From Fen-178 sp963722575 (GTDB lineage Bacteria > Acidobacteriota > Terriglobia > Bryobacterales > Bryobacteraceae): a stretch of DNA of 64,000 nt. The stretch is from NCBI GenBank assembly GCA_963722575.1, contig CAVRNR010000022.1, positions 1,302,001-1,366,000 of the forward strand. The letters are read 5' to 3'. Position 1 is the first letter of the stretch; each line of letters opens with the position of its first letter. The notes under the pieces are model-generated. The model saw only the letters and a program-made list of their open reading frames with translations. It was not told the origin of the DNA and made no database searches. The position numbers and the translations under genes are program-made. Positions 39,125-46,967 of the stretch are shown here, piece after piece.

Positions 39125-40008
39125 CCGAAACGACGACTTGTGAAATCCCGGAAGGCGCCCAAAACCCCGTCGAGCCGTTCCTCCGCATGGACCGGATGCC
39201 GCACATCTGGTGCCCCGGATGCGGCATCGGCACCACGGTCAACTGCTTCACGCGCGCGCTGCTCGATTCCAAGGTGAACCTCGATAAAGTGGCGATCGTC
39301 TCCGGTATCGGCTGCACTGGCCGCGTGGCCGGGTACGCGCGCCTGGATTCCTTTCACACCACTCACGGGCGCGCCATCCCCTTCGCCACCGGGCTGAAAC
39401 TCGTCAATCCCGAGCTGCAAGTGGTGGTTTACTCCGGCGACGGCGACCTGTTTGCCATCGGCGGCAACCACTTCATCCACGCCGCCCGCCGCAACATGGA
39501 CCTGAAGGTGATCTGCGTGAACAACATGACTTACGCCATGACCGGCGGCCAGTCGGCCCCCACCACCCCCGCACAGGCCATCAGCGCTACCGCGCCCTAT
39601 GGCGCTTTCGAGCCGACTTTTAACCTGGTGGCGCTGGCCGAAGCCGCCGGCGCATCCTACGTGGCGCGCTGGACCACCTATCACGTCAAGCAGCTCAGCC
39701 GTTCCATGGGCGAAGTGCTCAAGAAGAAGGGATTCTGCTTCATCGAAGTGCTGGCGCCCTGCCCCACGCTCTACCAGCGCCGCAACAAGATGGGAGATGG
39801 CCTCGACGCCATGAAGTACTACAAGCAAGCCAGCAAGATTCGCAACGGCGCGCCTACCGGCGAGTGTACCCTCTCGAAGAGCGGCGAGATCGTAGTCGGA
39901 AAGTTCGTGGACCGCGACCGCCCCGACTATCTCGAGCTGCTCCGCGCGCAAATGACCGAGTCGCTGGGCGAGCGCTATATGGAACCGGAGGCGTCATGCA
40001 GTTGCTAA
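39121..40008 (+). CDS. korB: 2-oxoacid:ferredoxin oxidoreductase, beta subunit (TPP-binding)
   Basis: 295 residues. 'HIWCPGCGIGT' starts the family's cluster/TPP region, and 'VYSGDGDLFAIGGNHFIHAA' plus 'VNNMTYAMTGGQSAPT' form the GDG...N thiamine diphosphate motif. It holds the cofactor that decarboxylates the 2-oxoacid. Overlaps korA by 4 bases and korC by 13. Confidence 0.94.
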   Translation: MTETTTCEIPEGAQNPVEPFLRMDRMPHIWCPGCGIGTTVNCFTRALLDSKVNLDKVAIVSGIGCTGRVAGYARLDSFHTTHGRAIPFATGLKLVNPELQVVVYSGDGDLFAIGGNHFIHAARRNMDLKVICVNNMTYAMTGGQSAPTTPAQAISATAPYGAFEPTFNLVALAEAAGASYVARWTTYHVKQLSRSMGEVLKKKGFCFIEVLAPCPTLYQRRNKMGDGLDAMKYYKQASKIRNGAPTGECTLSKSGEIVVGKFVDRDRPDYLELLRAQMTESLGERYMEPEASCSC

Positions 40009-40598
40009 CCGAGATTCGCATTGCGGGATTCGGCGGCCAGGGTGTGATCCTCGCCGCCGCCGTCGTCGGCAAAGCCGCGGCCATCTACCAGGGCGGCTAC
40101 GCCACCATGACCCAGGCCTTCGGCCCCGAGGCCCGCGGCGGCTCTTCGAGCGCCCAGGTAATTCTCTCCACCGAGCCCATTCTCTACCCCTACGTCGCCC
40201 AGCCCGATGTCCTGGTGGTGATGTCGCAGGAAGCCTACACGCGCTTCGCACCGCAGTTGAAGCCAGGCGGCATTCTCATCGCCGAGCAGGAGCTGGTGCA
40301 CATCGACAAGATGCCCAGCGGCATCCGCGTCTACGGTGTTCCCGCCACGCGCCTGGCTGAAGAGCTGGGCCGCAAGGTGGTGCTGAACATCGTGATGGTA
40401 GGTTTCTTCGGCGCCGTGACCAACCTGCTGGACCCCGATGCGTTGCGCAAAGCCGTGGCCGATTCCGTGCCGCCGGCGATGCAGAAGCTGAACCTTCAGG
40501 CGTTCGATAAGGGCTTCGAATACGGGGCGGCGCTGGCGCAAAGGCTGGCTGAAAACGGCGAGTCGGAAGAGCCGGTTTCGATGGAAGCCGACGGGTAA
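39996..40598 (+). CDS. korC: 2-oxoacid:ferredoxin oxidoreductase, gamma subunit
   Basis: 200 residues. The opening 'EIRIAGFGGQGVILAA' and 'YATMTQAFGPEARGGSSSAQ' are the family's signature. Start ATG 39996 lies inside the end of korB. Last gene of the korDABC operon. A strong hairpin follows at 40634. Confidence 0.94.
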   Translation: MQLLTEIRIAGFGGQGVILAAAVVGKAAAIYQGGYATMTQAFGPEARGGSSSAQVILSTEPILYPYVAQPDVLVVMSQEAYTRFAPQLKPGGILIAEQELVHIDKMPSGIRVYGVPATRLAEELGRKVVLNIVMVGFFGAVTNLLDPDALRKAVADSVPPAMQKLNLQAFDKGFEYGAALAQRLAENGESEEPVSMEADG

Positions 40599-40633
40599 GC
40601 GCGACACAAGGCTACACGGCCCCAGGTATGGTA

Positions 40634-40685
40634 TGGGCAAGCTCAAGCGTGCCCCACCGTGGTGGGGCATGCTTGAGCTTGCCCA
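40634..40685. terminator. Long hairpin after korC
   Basis: TGGGCAAGCTCAAGC (40634-40648) pairs with GCTTGAGCTTGCCCA (40671-40685), and TGCCCCACC (40650-40658) with GGTGGGGCA (40661-40669), leaving a two-base loop: an almost perfect 52-base palindrome. No long T run follows. It is between two operons and may stop transcription or be another repeat family member. Confidence 0.6.
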
Positions 40686-40733
40686 AAGACGTTATACTAC
40701 TCCCATACATTTGCACTGGCGAGGAATTCCCCG

Positions 40734-41699
40734 ATGAGCGCGGCCGAGTTGGCGCATAACTGTCTGTATTACATGTCGCTCATGCGCGAGGTGGAAGACC
40801 GCATCGAGCGCAAGCTCTACCGCCAGGGCAAGATCGTCGGCGGCGTCTACGTGGGACGCGGGCAGGAAGCCATCCCGGTGGGCACCGCGCTGGCGGCCGA
40901 GCCGGGCGACGTTCTGTTCCCTTCCCACCGCGACATGGCCGTGTTTCTCATCCGCGGCGTCACCGCCGGCCGTATCCTCGCACAGTACATGGGGCGCGCC
41001 GGCGGCGTCACCGGTGGCCGCGACGCCAACATGCACATGGGCGATTTGAACCTCAACATCGTTTCCATCATCAGCGCCCTGGCGGCCACTGTTCCGGTGG
41101 CGGCGGGCGCCGCCCTGGCGCTCCGTTACCAGGGCAAGAACGGTGTGGTTTTCTCCTATTTCGGCGAAGGCTCCACCAGCCGCGGCGACTGGCACGAGGG
41201 CCTGAACTTCGCCACCGTGCAGAAGCTGCCGGTGGTGTTCATCTGCAACAACAACCAGTACGCCTACTCGACGCCGATCCCCCTGCAAATGGCCTGCGCC
41301 AATGTGGCCGACCGCGGCCCGGCCTACAACATGCCGGCCGAAATTGTGGACGGCAACGACGTGCTGGCGGTTTATGAGGCCACCCGGCGCGCCGTCGCCC
41401 ACGCGCGTTCGGGCAATGGACCCTATCTTCTCGAGTGCAAGACGTTCCGCATGACGGGCCACTCGGCGCACGACGCCGCCCACTACGTCCCCAAAGACCT
41501 CTTGGAGGAATGGGGCAAGCTCGACCCCATCACCCGTTTCGAAGCCCGCATGTTGGCTGAAGGCCGGGGTACCCAGGCCGGGATAGACGAACTGCACGCC
41601 ACGGTTCATCGCGAGGTCGATGAAGGCGTGGCGTGGGCCGAGCAGAGTCCCTATCCCGACCCCGCAACCCTGCTCGACGGCGTGTACGAGAGTTCGTAG
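40734..41699 (+). CDS. 2-oxoacid dehydrogenase E1 component, alpha subunit
   Basis: 321 residues. The TPP motif is 'FSYFGEGSTSRGDWHEGLNF' (GEGS...N), followed by 'VVFICNNNQYAYSTPI'; 'FRMTGHSAHDAAHYVP' holds the phosphorylation-loop region. It could belong to pyruvate, acetoin or branched-chain dehydrogenase; the sequence alone does not tell. The beta gene follows 2 bases later, but no E2 or E3 gene is nearby. Ribosome site GAGGAA lies before the ATG. Confidence 0.9.
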   Translation: MSAAELAHNCLYYMSLMREVEDRIERKLYRQGKIVGGVYVGRGQEAIPVGTALAAEPGDVLFPSHRDMAVFLIRGVTAGRILAQYMGRAGGVTGGRDANMHMGDLNLNIVSIISALAATVPVAAGAALALRYQGKNGVVFSYFGEGSTSRGDWHEGLNFATVQKLPVVFICNNNQYAYSTPIPLQMACANVADRGPAYNMPAEIVDGNDVLAVYEATRRAVAHARSGNGPYLLECKTFRMTGHSAHDAAHYVPKDLLEEWGKLDPITRFEARMLAEGRGTQAGIDELHATVHREVDEGVAWAEQSPYPDPATLLDGVYESS

Positions 41700-41701
41700 C
41701 C

Positions 41702-42673
41702 ATGTCCACTACCTACCTGGAAGCCATCCGCGAAGGGCTGTGGGAAGAGATGGAGCGCGACGCCAACGTGTTCCTGATCGGCGAGGACATCGGCCAATAC
41801 GGCGGCGCGTTCAAAGTGACCGCGGGCTTCTTCGAACGCTTCGGGGCGCGCCGCGTGGTGGATACGCCCATCTCCGAGGCGGCCATTGTGGGTGCGGCCA
41901 TCGGCGCCGCGCTCATGGGCCTTCGCCCGGTGGCCGAAATGCAGTTCGCCGACTTCATCTCCTGCGGGTTCGACCAGATCGTGAATTTCGCCGCCAAGTG
42001 CCGCTACCGATGGAACGCCGGCGTCCCCATGGTGGTGCGCGCGCCTTCCGGCGGCGGAGTTCACGGCGGCCCCTTTCACTCGCAAAACCCAGAGATGTGG
42101 TTCGTGCGGATTCCCGGCTTAAAAGTAGTTGCCCCCGCCACCGCGTACGATGCCAAGGGCCTCATCAAATCGGCCATCCGCGACAACGACCCGGTGCTCT
42201 ACTTCGAGCACAAGGCGCTCTACCGCCGCATCAAGGAGGACCTGCCCACCAAGGAATACACCGTACCCATCGGCCAAGCCAAGGTGGTGCGCGAAGGCAA
42301 GGACCTGACCATCGTCACCTACGGCGCCATGCTGTGGGTGGCGCTTGAAGCCGCCGCCACGCTGGCCGAAGAGGGCGCGTCGGTCGAAGTGGTGGACCTG
42401 CGCACGCTGCTGCCCCTCGACCGCGAAACGGTCTGCGAAAGCGTACGGAAGACGTCAAAGGTGCTGCTGCTGCACGAGGACACCCGCACCGGCGGCATGG
42501 CCGGCGAGTTGGCCGCCAGTATCGGCGAGAGCGTGTTCGAACACCTCGACGCGCCCATCGTGCGGGTGACCGCGCCCGATACCCCGATCCCCTATAGCCC
42601 GCCGTTGGAGGATGCCTTTCTGCCCAATGCAGAAAAAGTTGTCGAGAAAGCTCGCTGGCTGTTTCGCTATTGA
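41702..42673 (+). CDS. 2-oxoacid dehydrogenase E1 component, beta subunit
   Basis: 323 residues. 'LIGEDIGQYGGAFKVTAGF' and 'VDTPISEAAIVGAAIGAALM' are typical, with the C-terminal transketolase domain ('VVDLRTLLPLDRETV', 'LLLHEDTRTGGMAGELAA'). Pairs with the alpha subunit to form the alpha2beta2 E1 enzyme that decarboxylates the 2-oxoacid and passes the acyl group to E2. The next gene's start lies 47 bases inside its 3' end. Confidence 0.94.
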   Translation: MSTTYLEAIREGLWEEMERDANVFLIGEDIGQYGGAFKVTAGFFERFGARRVVDTPISEAAIVGAAIGAALMGLRPVAEMQFADFISCGFDQIVNFAAKCRYRWNAGVPMVVRAPSGGGVHGGPFHSQNPEMWFVRIPGLKVVAPATAYDAKGLIKSAIRDNDPVLYFEHKALYRRIKEDLPTKEYTVPIGQAKVVREGKDLTIVTYGAMLWVALEAAATLAEEGASVEVVDLRTLLPLDRETVCESVRKTSKVLLLHEDTRTGGMAGELAASIGESVFEHLDAPIVRVTAPDTPIPYSPPLEDAFLPNAEKVVEKARWLFRY

Positions 42674-43286
42674 GCTGCTCTTCGCGGCCGGCCTTCTGGC
42701 GGCCGATCCCGATTACCAGGCTGGAACCGCCGCCGCCGGCAAAGTGAAGGCGCTGGCCCTCCAAGACCGCCGCGGCACGCGCGCCGTCTTCGCCACAGTC
42801 GAGTTCCGCGTATCGCAATCGGTCTCCGATTTCATCGCCGCCCAGGTGCTGAAGGCATACGATGTGGACCGCGCCGCCCTGCTGCTCCATTCGACGGGCC
42901 AAGCCGATCCCTCCCCCGGGGATGCCGTGACCGCCATCGGCGCAGCCCTGGGCGCCCTCGAGCCGGCTGTGGTGCAGTCGGGCGGCGGAGCCGTCTCCGT
43001 CACCGCGTCCGACGGCCATTGCCGCGCCACGCTGGCGGCCGATGGCGCCGTGACGTTCGACCGCTGCGCCCCAGGCGAATCCGTGCGCGCCCCCATCCGC
43101 GCCGCATTCCAAATCGTCGACCCGGCGCACGCACTCCAGCCGCGCGGCGATCCCGTCCGCCCCAGTTCCGTCCAGGCCGTCGCGCTGGGCAGCCAGTTCG
43201 TCGTGCTGTCCGTGGATGGCGACCGGACCGACCCCCGCATATCCACCGCCCTCCGCCAGGTGTTGGCCCGCGTGGGCCGCAAATAG
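42627..43286 (+). CDS. Exported protein, possibly related to the neutral ceramidase N-terminal fold
   Basis: 219 residues from ATG 42627, the second Met, which opens a signal peptide ('KLAGCFAIELLFAAGLLAAD'). 'VKALALQDRRGTRAVFATVE' and 'AALLLHSTGQADPSP' recall the strand and HTH-like 'ATHTHSGP' area of neutral/alkaline ceramidase-like domains, but the metal-binding His residues are absent. It would be a short, probably non-catalytic relative. It overlaps the E1 beta gene by 47 bases in another frame, so it is likely co-transcribed. Weak call. Confidence 0.45.
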   Translation: MQKKLSRKLAGCFAIELLFAAGLLAADPDYQAGTAAAGKVKALALQDRRGTRAVFATVEFRVSQSVSDFIAAQVLKAYDVDRAALLLHSTGQADPSPGDAVTAIGAALGALEPAVVQSGGGAVSVTASDGHCRATLAADGAVTFDRCAPGESVRAPIRAAFQIVDPAHALQPRGDPVRPSSVQAVALGSQFVVLSVDGDRTDPRISTALRQVLARVGRK

Positions 43287-43352
43287 TTCCGGCGTTGTGG
43301 CATAATCTTACTGGAGTCTTACCGATGGACCGACGAGCCAATATGTAAGGTC

Positions 43353-44003
43353 TCAGACCTCGACCTTGTCGGATTTGTCTGCATTGCAATCGTGACAAGT
43401 AAGTCTGATATTGTGCTCTTCGCTGCTACCGCCTCTTGCCAAAGGGATCACATGATCGAACTCCACCTCATTGTCCTTCAGGTGTTTGCCGCAGTGTTGG
43501 CAGGTATAGTTATCGCGGCGAACAACACGCATCTTGATTCGAAATGGAATGTAGCGACCAGTCCGTCGGCCTTCTGTTGTCTCGGTGAATCCCTCCGCCG
43601 CAAATACTACCGGACAGATGTGACCAAACACTGTGCATCCCATATCAGTAATCACTCGCGGGATGCTCTGCGGGTAGCGTCTGGGATTGAACACCCTGAT
43701 GTCCTGCTGCAATGCCCTCCTTCTAGACGCATCGACTGGGCGACCGTCAGCGAGTTGGCCGGTTCGCAGACACTCCTTCAGATACTCGTGATGCAGTATT
43801 GCCTCTTCACGGGTACCCGGTAGCAGAGGGGCCTGCTCAACCAGCGGACCGTACGGGCAGTACCGAAGTTCCCAGCATGGCTTGCACACACGAGTGGCAA
43901 CGGATTTCCAATGCTTCAGAACCTCCCTATCAGGTTGTTGTTGCCCATAACCTAGCAGACGCTTGATTTCGGCGTGAAGTGCTATGGCTTTCTGTCGGCC
44001 CAT
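43353..44003 (-). CDS. HNH endonuclease family protein
   Basis: 216 residues from ATG 44003. The C-terminal HNH domain is clear: 'CQHCGKHLKDNEVEFDHVIP' then 'ARGGSSEEHNIRLTCHDCN', with zinc-binding CxxC pairs and the catalytic DH. The N-terminal part has a Cys-rich 'CKPCWELRYCPYGPLVE' motif, which also recurs in this group of HNH proteins. It probably nicks or cuts DNA; a stand-alone role in defence or mobile DNA is possible. No partner gene is adjacent. Confidence 0.85.
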   Translation of the reverse strand: MGRQKAIALHAEIKRLLGYGQQQPDREVLKHWKSVATRVCKPCWELRYCPYGPLVEQAPLLPGTREEAILHHEYLKECLRTGQLADGRPVDASRRRALQQDIRVFNPRRYPQSIPRVITDMGCTVFGHICPVVFAAEGFTETTEGRRTGRYIPFRIKMRVVRRDNYTCQHCGKHLKDNEVEFDHVIPLARGGSSEEHNIRLTCHDCNADKSDKVEV

Positions 44004-44153
44004 GATCTCGGCCTTACCGTTCCACCCGATGGTAACCGATTTGGAACCGGCGTAGGAGTCGCTGGCGACCGAAGGCAAAGTGTGCCGCCCGGTCTTTCCG
44101 TCTCCAGGACCCGATTATGCTCGGCGCAAGATGTCCCATTCCCGGGACGCCAT

Positions 44154-44471
44154 CTAGCTTGCCAACTCCTCGAACTGCGTGATGCGCACTTGTCGGTCTT
44201 TGAACACCGCTCGGATCTCGAGCCGGCCGCCCATAGCTTCGATGTATTCGGCCAGGGTGCTGACACAGATGTCGGACCGGTGCTCGATCTTCGAAACCTC
44301 TCCCTGATTGACGCCGAGGATTTCGGCGAGTTGCAACTGCGTCATCTCCTGCGCCTTTCGCAATTGATCGAGCGGCATAGCGGCGAGACTCTTCTGGAAC
44401 CGTTCCTCAATCCTCCGCTGCCGATCAGCCGGCATGGCTTCCAGCAATTCACGAAAATTACGAGTGGGCAT
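44154..44471 (-). CDS. XRE-family antitoxin
   Basis: 105 residues with a helix-turn-helix ('MTQLQLAEILGVNQGEVSKI'). The tail 'TLAEYIEAMGGRLEIRAVF' matches the antitoxin at 36751-37068, so the two are paralogues. A toxin stub ends in its start codon (TAATG at 44473-44469). The toxin is otherwise missing, so it is likely an orphan. Confidence 0.82.
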   Translation of the reverse strand: MPTRNFRELLEAMPADRQRRIEERFQKSLAAMPLDQLRKAQEMTQLQLAEILGVNQGEVSKIEHRSDICVSTLAEYIEAMGGRLEIRAVFKDRQVRITQFEELAS

Positions 44472-44539
44472 TAGATGCTTCCCTCCTTCTCGAGCTCACG
44501 TAGGTGTCGTTCAAAAAGCCGGTCGCTACAGTATGCCAT
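44471..44539 (-). pseudogene. RelE/HigB-type toxin, C-terminal remnant
   Basis: The minus strand reads 'MAYCSDRLFERHLRELEKEG' then SI and a TAA that overlaps the antitoxin start. This resembles the C-terminal end of Gp49-like toxins ('ADRLYDEHLRELEEEG') such as the broken one at 37043-37382. The rest of the toxin cannot be found upstream. Confidence 0.55.
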
Positions 44540-44656
44540 ATACGGAATACTCCCCGCGTCGTGGCAATCTGCTCTTAAAGCCTCTGCGTTGGGGCGGATA
44601 GCCCGGCCGCCCGGCCCCGGCCCGCCCACGCCCGCAAATCCGCTATCATTCCTTCA

Positions 44657-46939
44657 TTGAGACCGCTCCGGTTGCTCCTTCTCTGGGGTCTCGCACTGGC
44701 CCTGCCGCCAGTTCTGGCGCAGACGCCTGGCGAGGTCCGCGGCTCGGTTGTGGATGCGCACGGCGGCGAAGCGCTCGCCAACGTGGTCGTACAACTCGTC
44801 GGCGGCGCGTATCGCGTCACCTCCGATAACACCGGCCATTTTCACATCCCCGCCGTCGCGCCGGGCGATTACGTGCTCAACGTCTCCACGGTCGGCTACC
44901 ACCTGGTGACGCGTCCCTTCCATCTGGACGCCGGCGATGTGAAGGAATTCGAAGTCATCCTCAGCCCCGAAACTTTCCGCCGCACCGAGACCGTCGTCGT
45001 CGAGGCCGGACCCTTCGAAACCGCGCGCCAGGATAGCCCCGACGCGCTGGTCCTGGCCGGCAACGACGCCAAGAACCTCGCCAGCGTGCTCGCCGACGAC
45101 CCGTTGCGCGCCGTGCAGGGCCTCCCCGGCGTCAGTTCCAATAACGATTTCGACGCGCGCTTCTCCCTGCGCGGCGCCGATTACAGCCGCATCGGCCTGT
45201 ACCTCGACGGCGTCCTGCTGCACGCCCCCTTTCATATGCTCGAAGGGCAGACCTTCAGCGGCTCCGGCACGGCTTTCAACGGCGACATGGTCGAGGAACT
45301 CGAGTTGCACGAAGGCGCTTACCCGGTGCGCTTCGAGGACCGCACTGCGGGCGCGCTTGAAGTCCATACGCGCGACGGCGACCGCGACGCCGATACCTTC
45401 CGCGTCACCGCCAGCGCCTCCAACGCCGGCGTCATGGCCGAAGGCCCGCTGGGCAAGAAGAAGCGCGGCTCCTGGCTGGCCGGCGCGCGCAAGAGCTATT
45501 TGCAGTACATCCTCGAGCGCACCTTCCCCACCACCTCGCTGATCTTCGGCATGGAGGACGCGCAAGGCCGCCTCACCTACGACCTCACCGCTAGAAACAA
45601 CATCACTCTCTACGTCCTCGAAAGCTATTCCGACCTCGACCGCTCCGCCGTCCAATCGCAACTGGGAATCAACTCGCTCATGGGCGGGGGCTACCATTAC
45701 ACCCTCGGCAACCTGGGCTGGCGCTATTCCCCCACCGGCAAATTGCTGGTGGTGAACCACGCCGCCTGGATGCGCGAGAAGTTTACCGACAGTAACCCCA
45801 CCTACCTTCCACTGGGCGCCGGTTATTACGGCGAGTGGGTTTGGAACGCGACGGTTACGTGGATGTGGAACGCGCGCAGCCCGCTCGACGCCGGCTGGTC
45901 CGTGCGCCGCCTGCGCGACGGAGGATTCTCGGACCAGTACCAGACGAATTCGCCCGCGCCGCGTCTGCTCGATCACTACGACGGGACCGCCGTGCACACC
46001 GGCGGCTACGTGCAGCAGTCGTGGTTGGCCTGGTCCGGCCGGCTGCACCTCACCGCCGGCGCGCGCTGGGACCATCACTCCATCGATGGCGTCTCGGTGG
46101 TATCGCCCGAAGCCTCGGCGGCCTTCACCCTGACGCCGGCCACGATCGTCCATCTCGGTTGGGGGCAATATGCGCAGTACCCGGAGATCTCGCTGCTGAC
46201 CTCTCCGCTGGGCGCGCATAGCCTGCTGCCGATTCGCTCCAATCAGGCCATCGCCGCCATCGAGCACCGGCTCGGCCAGCGCACGCGCATCCGCGCCGAG
46301 TACTACAATCGCGCCGATCGCGACCTTCCCTTCCAGCCGCTCTACGATCCCCGCCTGCTGACCACCGGCAAAGTGTTCGTTCCGCCCTCCAACCCGCTGT
46401 ATTACAATTCTCTCCGCGGATACTCGCGCGGCGTCGAGTTTTTCTTGCAACGCACGAGTGCCAACCGCTTCAACGGGTGGGTTTCCTACGCTTTCGGCCG
46501 CACCGGCATGCGCGACAGCCGGGAACCGGCCGGCTCCGGCGATCGCTTCCCCTCCGATTACGATCAGCGCCATACCATGAATATCTACGGCAGTTACCGC
46601 CTGCGCCCCACCGTCAATTTGAGCCTCAAGTGGAGTTACGGCAGCGGCTTCCCCATCCCCGGCTATCTGCGCATGAGCGGCGCAAGTTACTACCTCACCA
46701 GCAGCCGAAACCAACTGCGGCTCGACCCTTACCAGCGCGCCGACTTCCGCATCAATAAGTCCTGGACAAAAGACAAGTGGAAGCTGACTCTCTTCGGCGA
46801 GGTAATTAACCTGACTGACCGCACTAACTACGTGTTTGAAAGCTTCAACGGCTACACCTCGAGCACTCACCAGGCCTACATCACGCTCGACAAGATGTTC
46901 CCCATTCTGCCGAGCGCGGGGATTGTGTTCGAGAGATAG
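44657..46939 (+). CDS. TonB-dependent receptor
   Basis: 760 residues from TTG 44657. Signal peptide (PLRLLLLWGLALALPPVLAQ), then a carboxypeptidase-regulatory-like domain ('GEVRGSVVDAHGGEALANVV', 'VAPGDYVLNVSTVGYHLVT'), a plug ('LQGLPGVSS'-type region 'VQGLPGVSSNNDFDARFSLR') and a beta barrel ending near 'MFPILPSAGIVFER'. Such receptors import siderophores, glycans or vitamins. The adjacent alpha-L-fucosidase suggests a fucose-containing glycan, but this rests on neighbourhood only. Confidence 0.88.
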   Translation: MRPLRLLLLWGLALALPPVLAQTPGEVRGSVVDAHGGEALANVVVQLVGGAYRVTSDNTGHFHIPAVAPGDYVLNVSTVGYHLVTRPFHLDAGDVKEFEVILSPETFRRTETVVVEAGPFETARQDSPDALVLAGNDAKNLASVLADDPLRAVQGLPGVSSNNDFDARFSLRGADYSRIGLYLDGVLLHAPFHMLEGQTFSGSGTAFNGDMVEELELHEGAYPVRFEDRTAGALEVHTRDGDRDADTFRVTASASNAGVMAEGPLGKKKRGSWLAGARKSYLQYILERTFPTTSLIFGMEDAQGRLTYDLTARNNITLYVLESYSDLDRSAVQSQLGINSLMGGGYHYTLGNLGWRYSPTGKLLVVNHAAWMREKFTDSNPTYLPLGAGYYGEWVWNATVTWMWNARSPLDAGWSVRRLRDGGFSDQYQTNSPAPRLLDHYDGTAVHTGGYVQQSWLAWSGRLHLTAGARWDHHSIDGVSVVSPEASAAFTLTPATIVHLGWGQYAQYPEISLLTSPLGAHSLLPIRSNQAIAAIEHRLGQRTRIRAEYYNRADRDLPFQPLYDPRLLTTGKVFVPPSNPLYYNSLRGYSRGVEFFLQRTSANRFNGWVSYAFGRTGMRDSREPAGSGDRFPSDYDQRHTMNIYGSYRLRPTVNLSLKWSYGSGFPIPGYLRMSGASYYLTSSRNQLRLDPYQRADFRINKSWTKDKWKLTLFGEVINLTDRTNYVFESFNGYTSSTHQAYITLDKMFPILPSAGIVFER

Positions 46940-46967
46940 GATTGCGGGCGTGCTACCATGGCCAGCA

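Noticed and set aside
44004..44153. Small gene between HNH gene and antitoxin
   Set aside because: No frame with a start, ribosome site and recognisable sequence.
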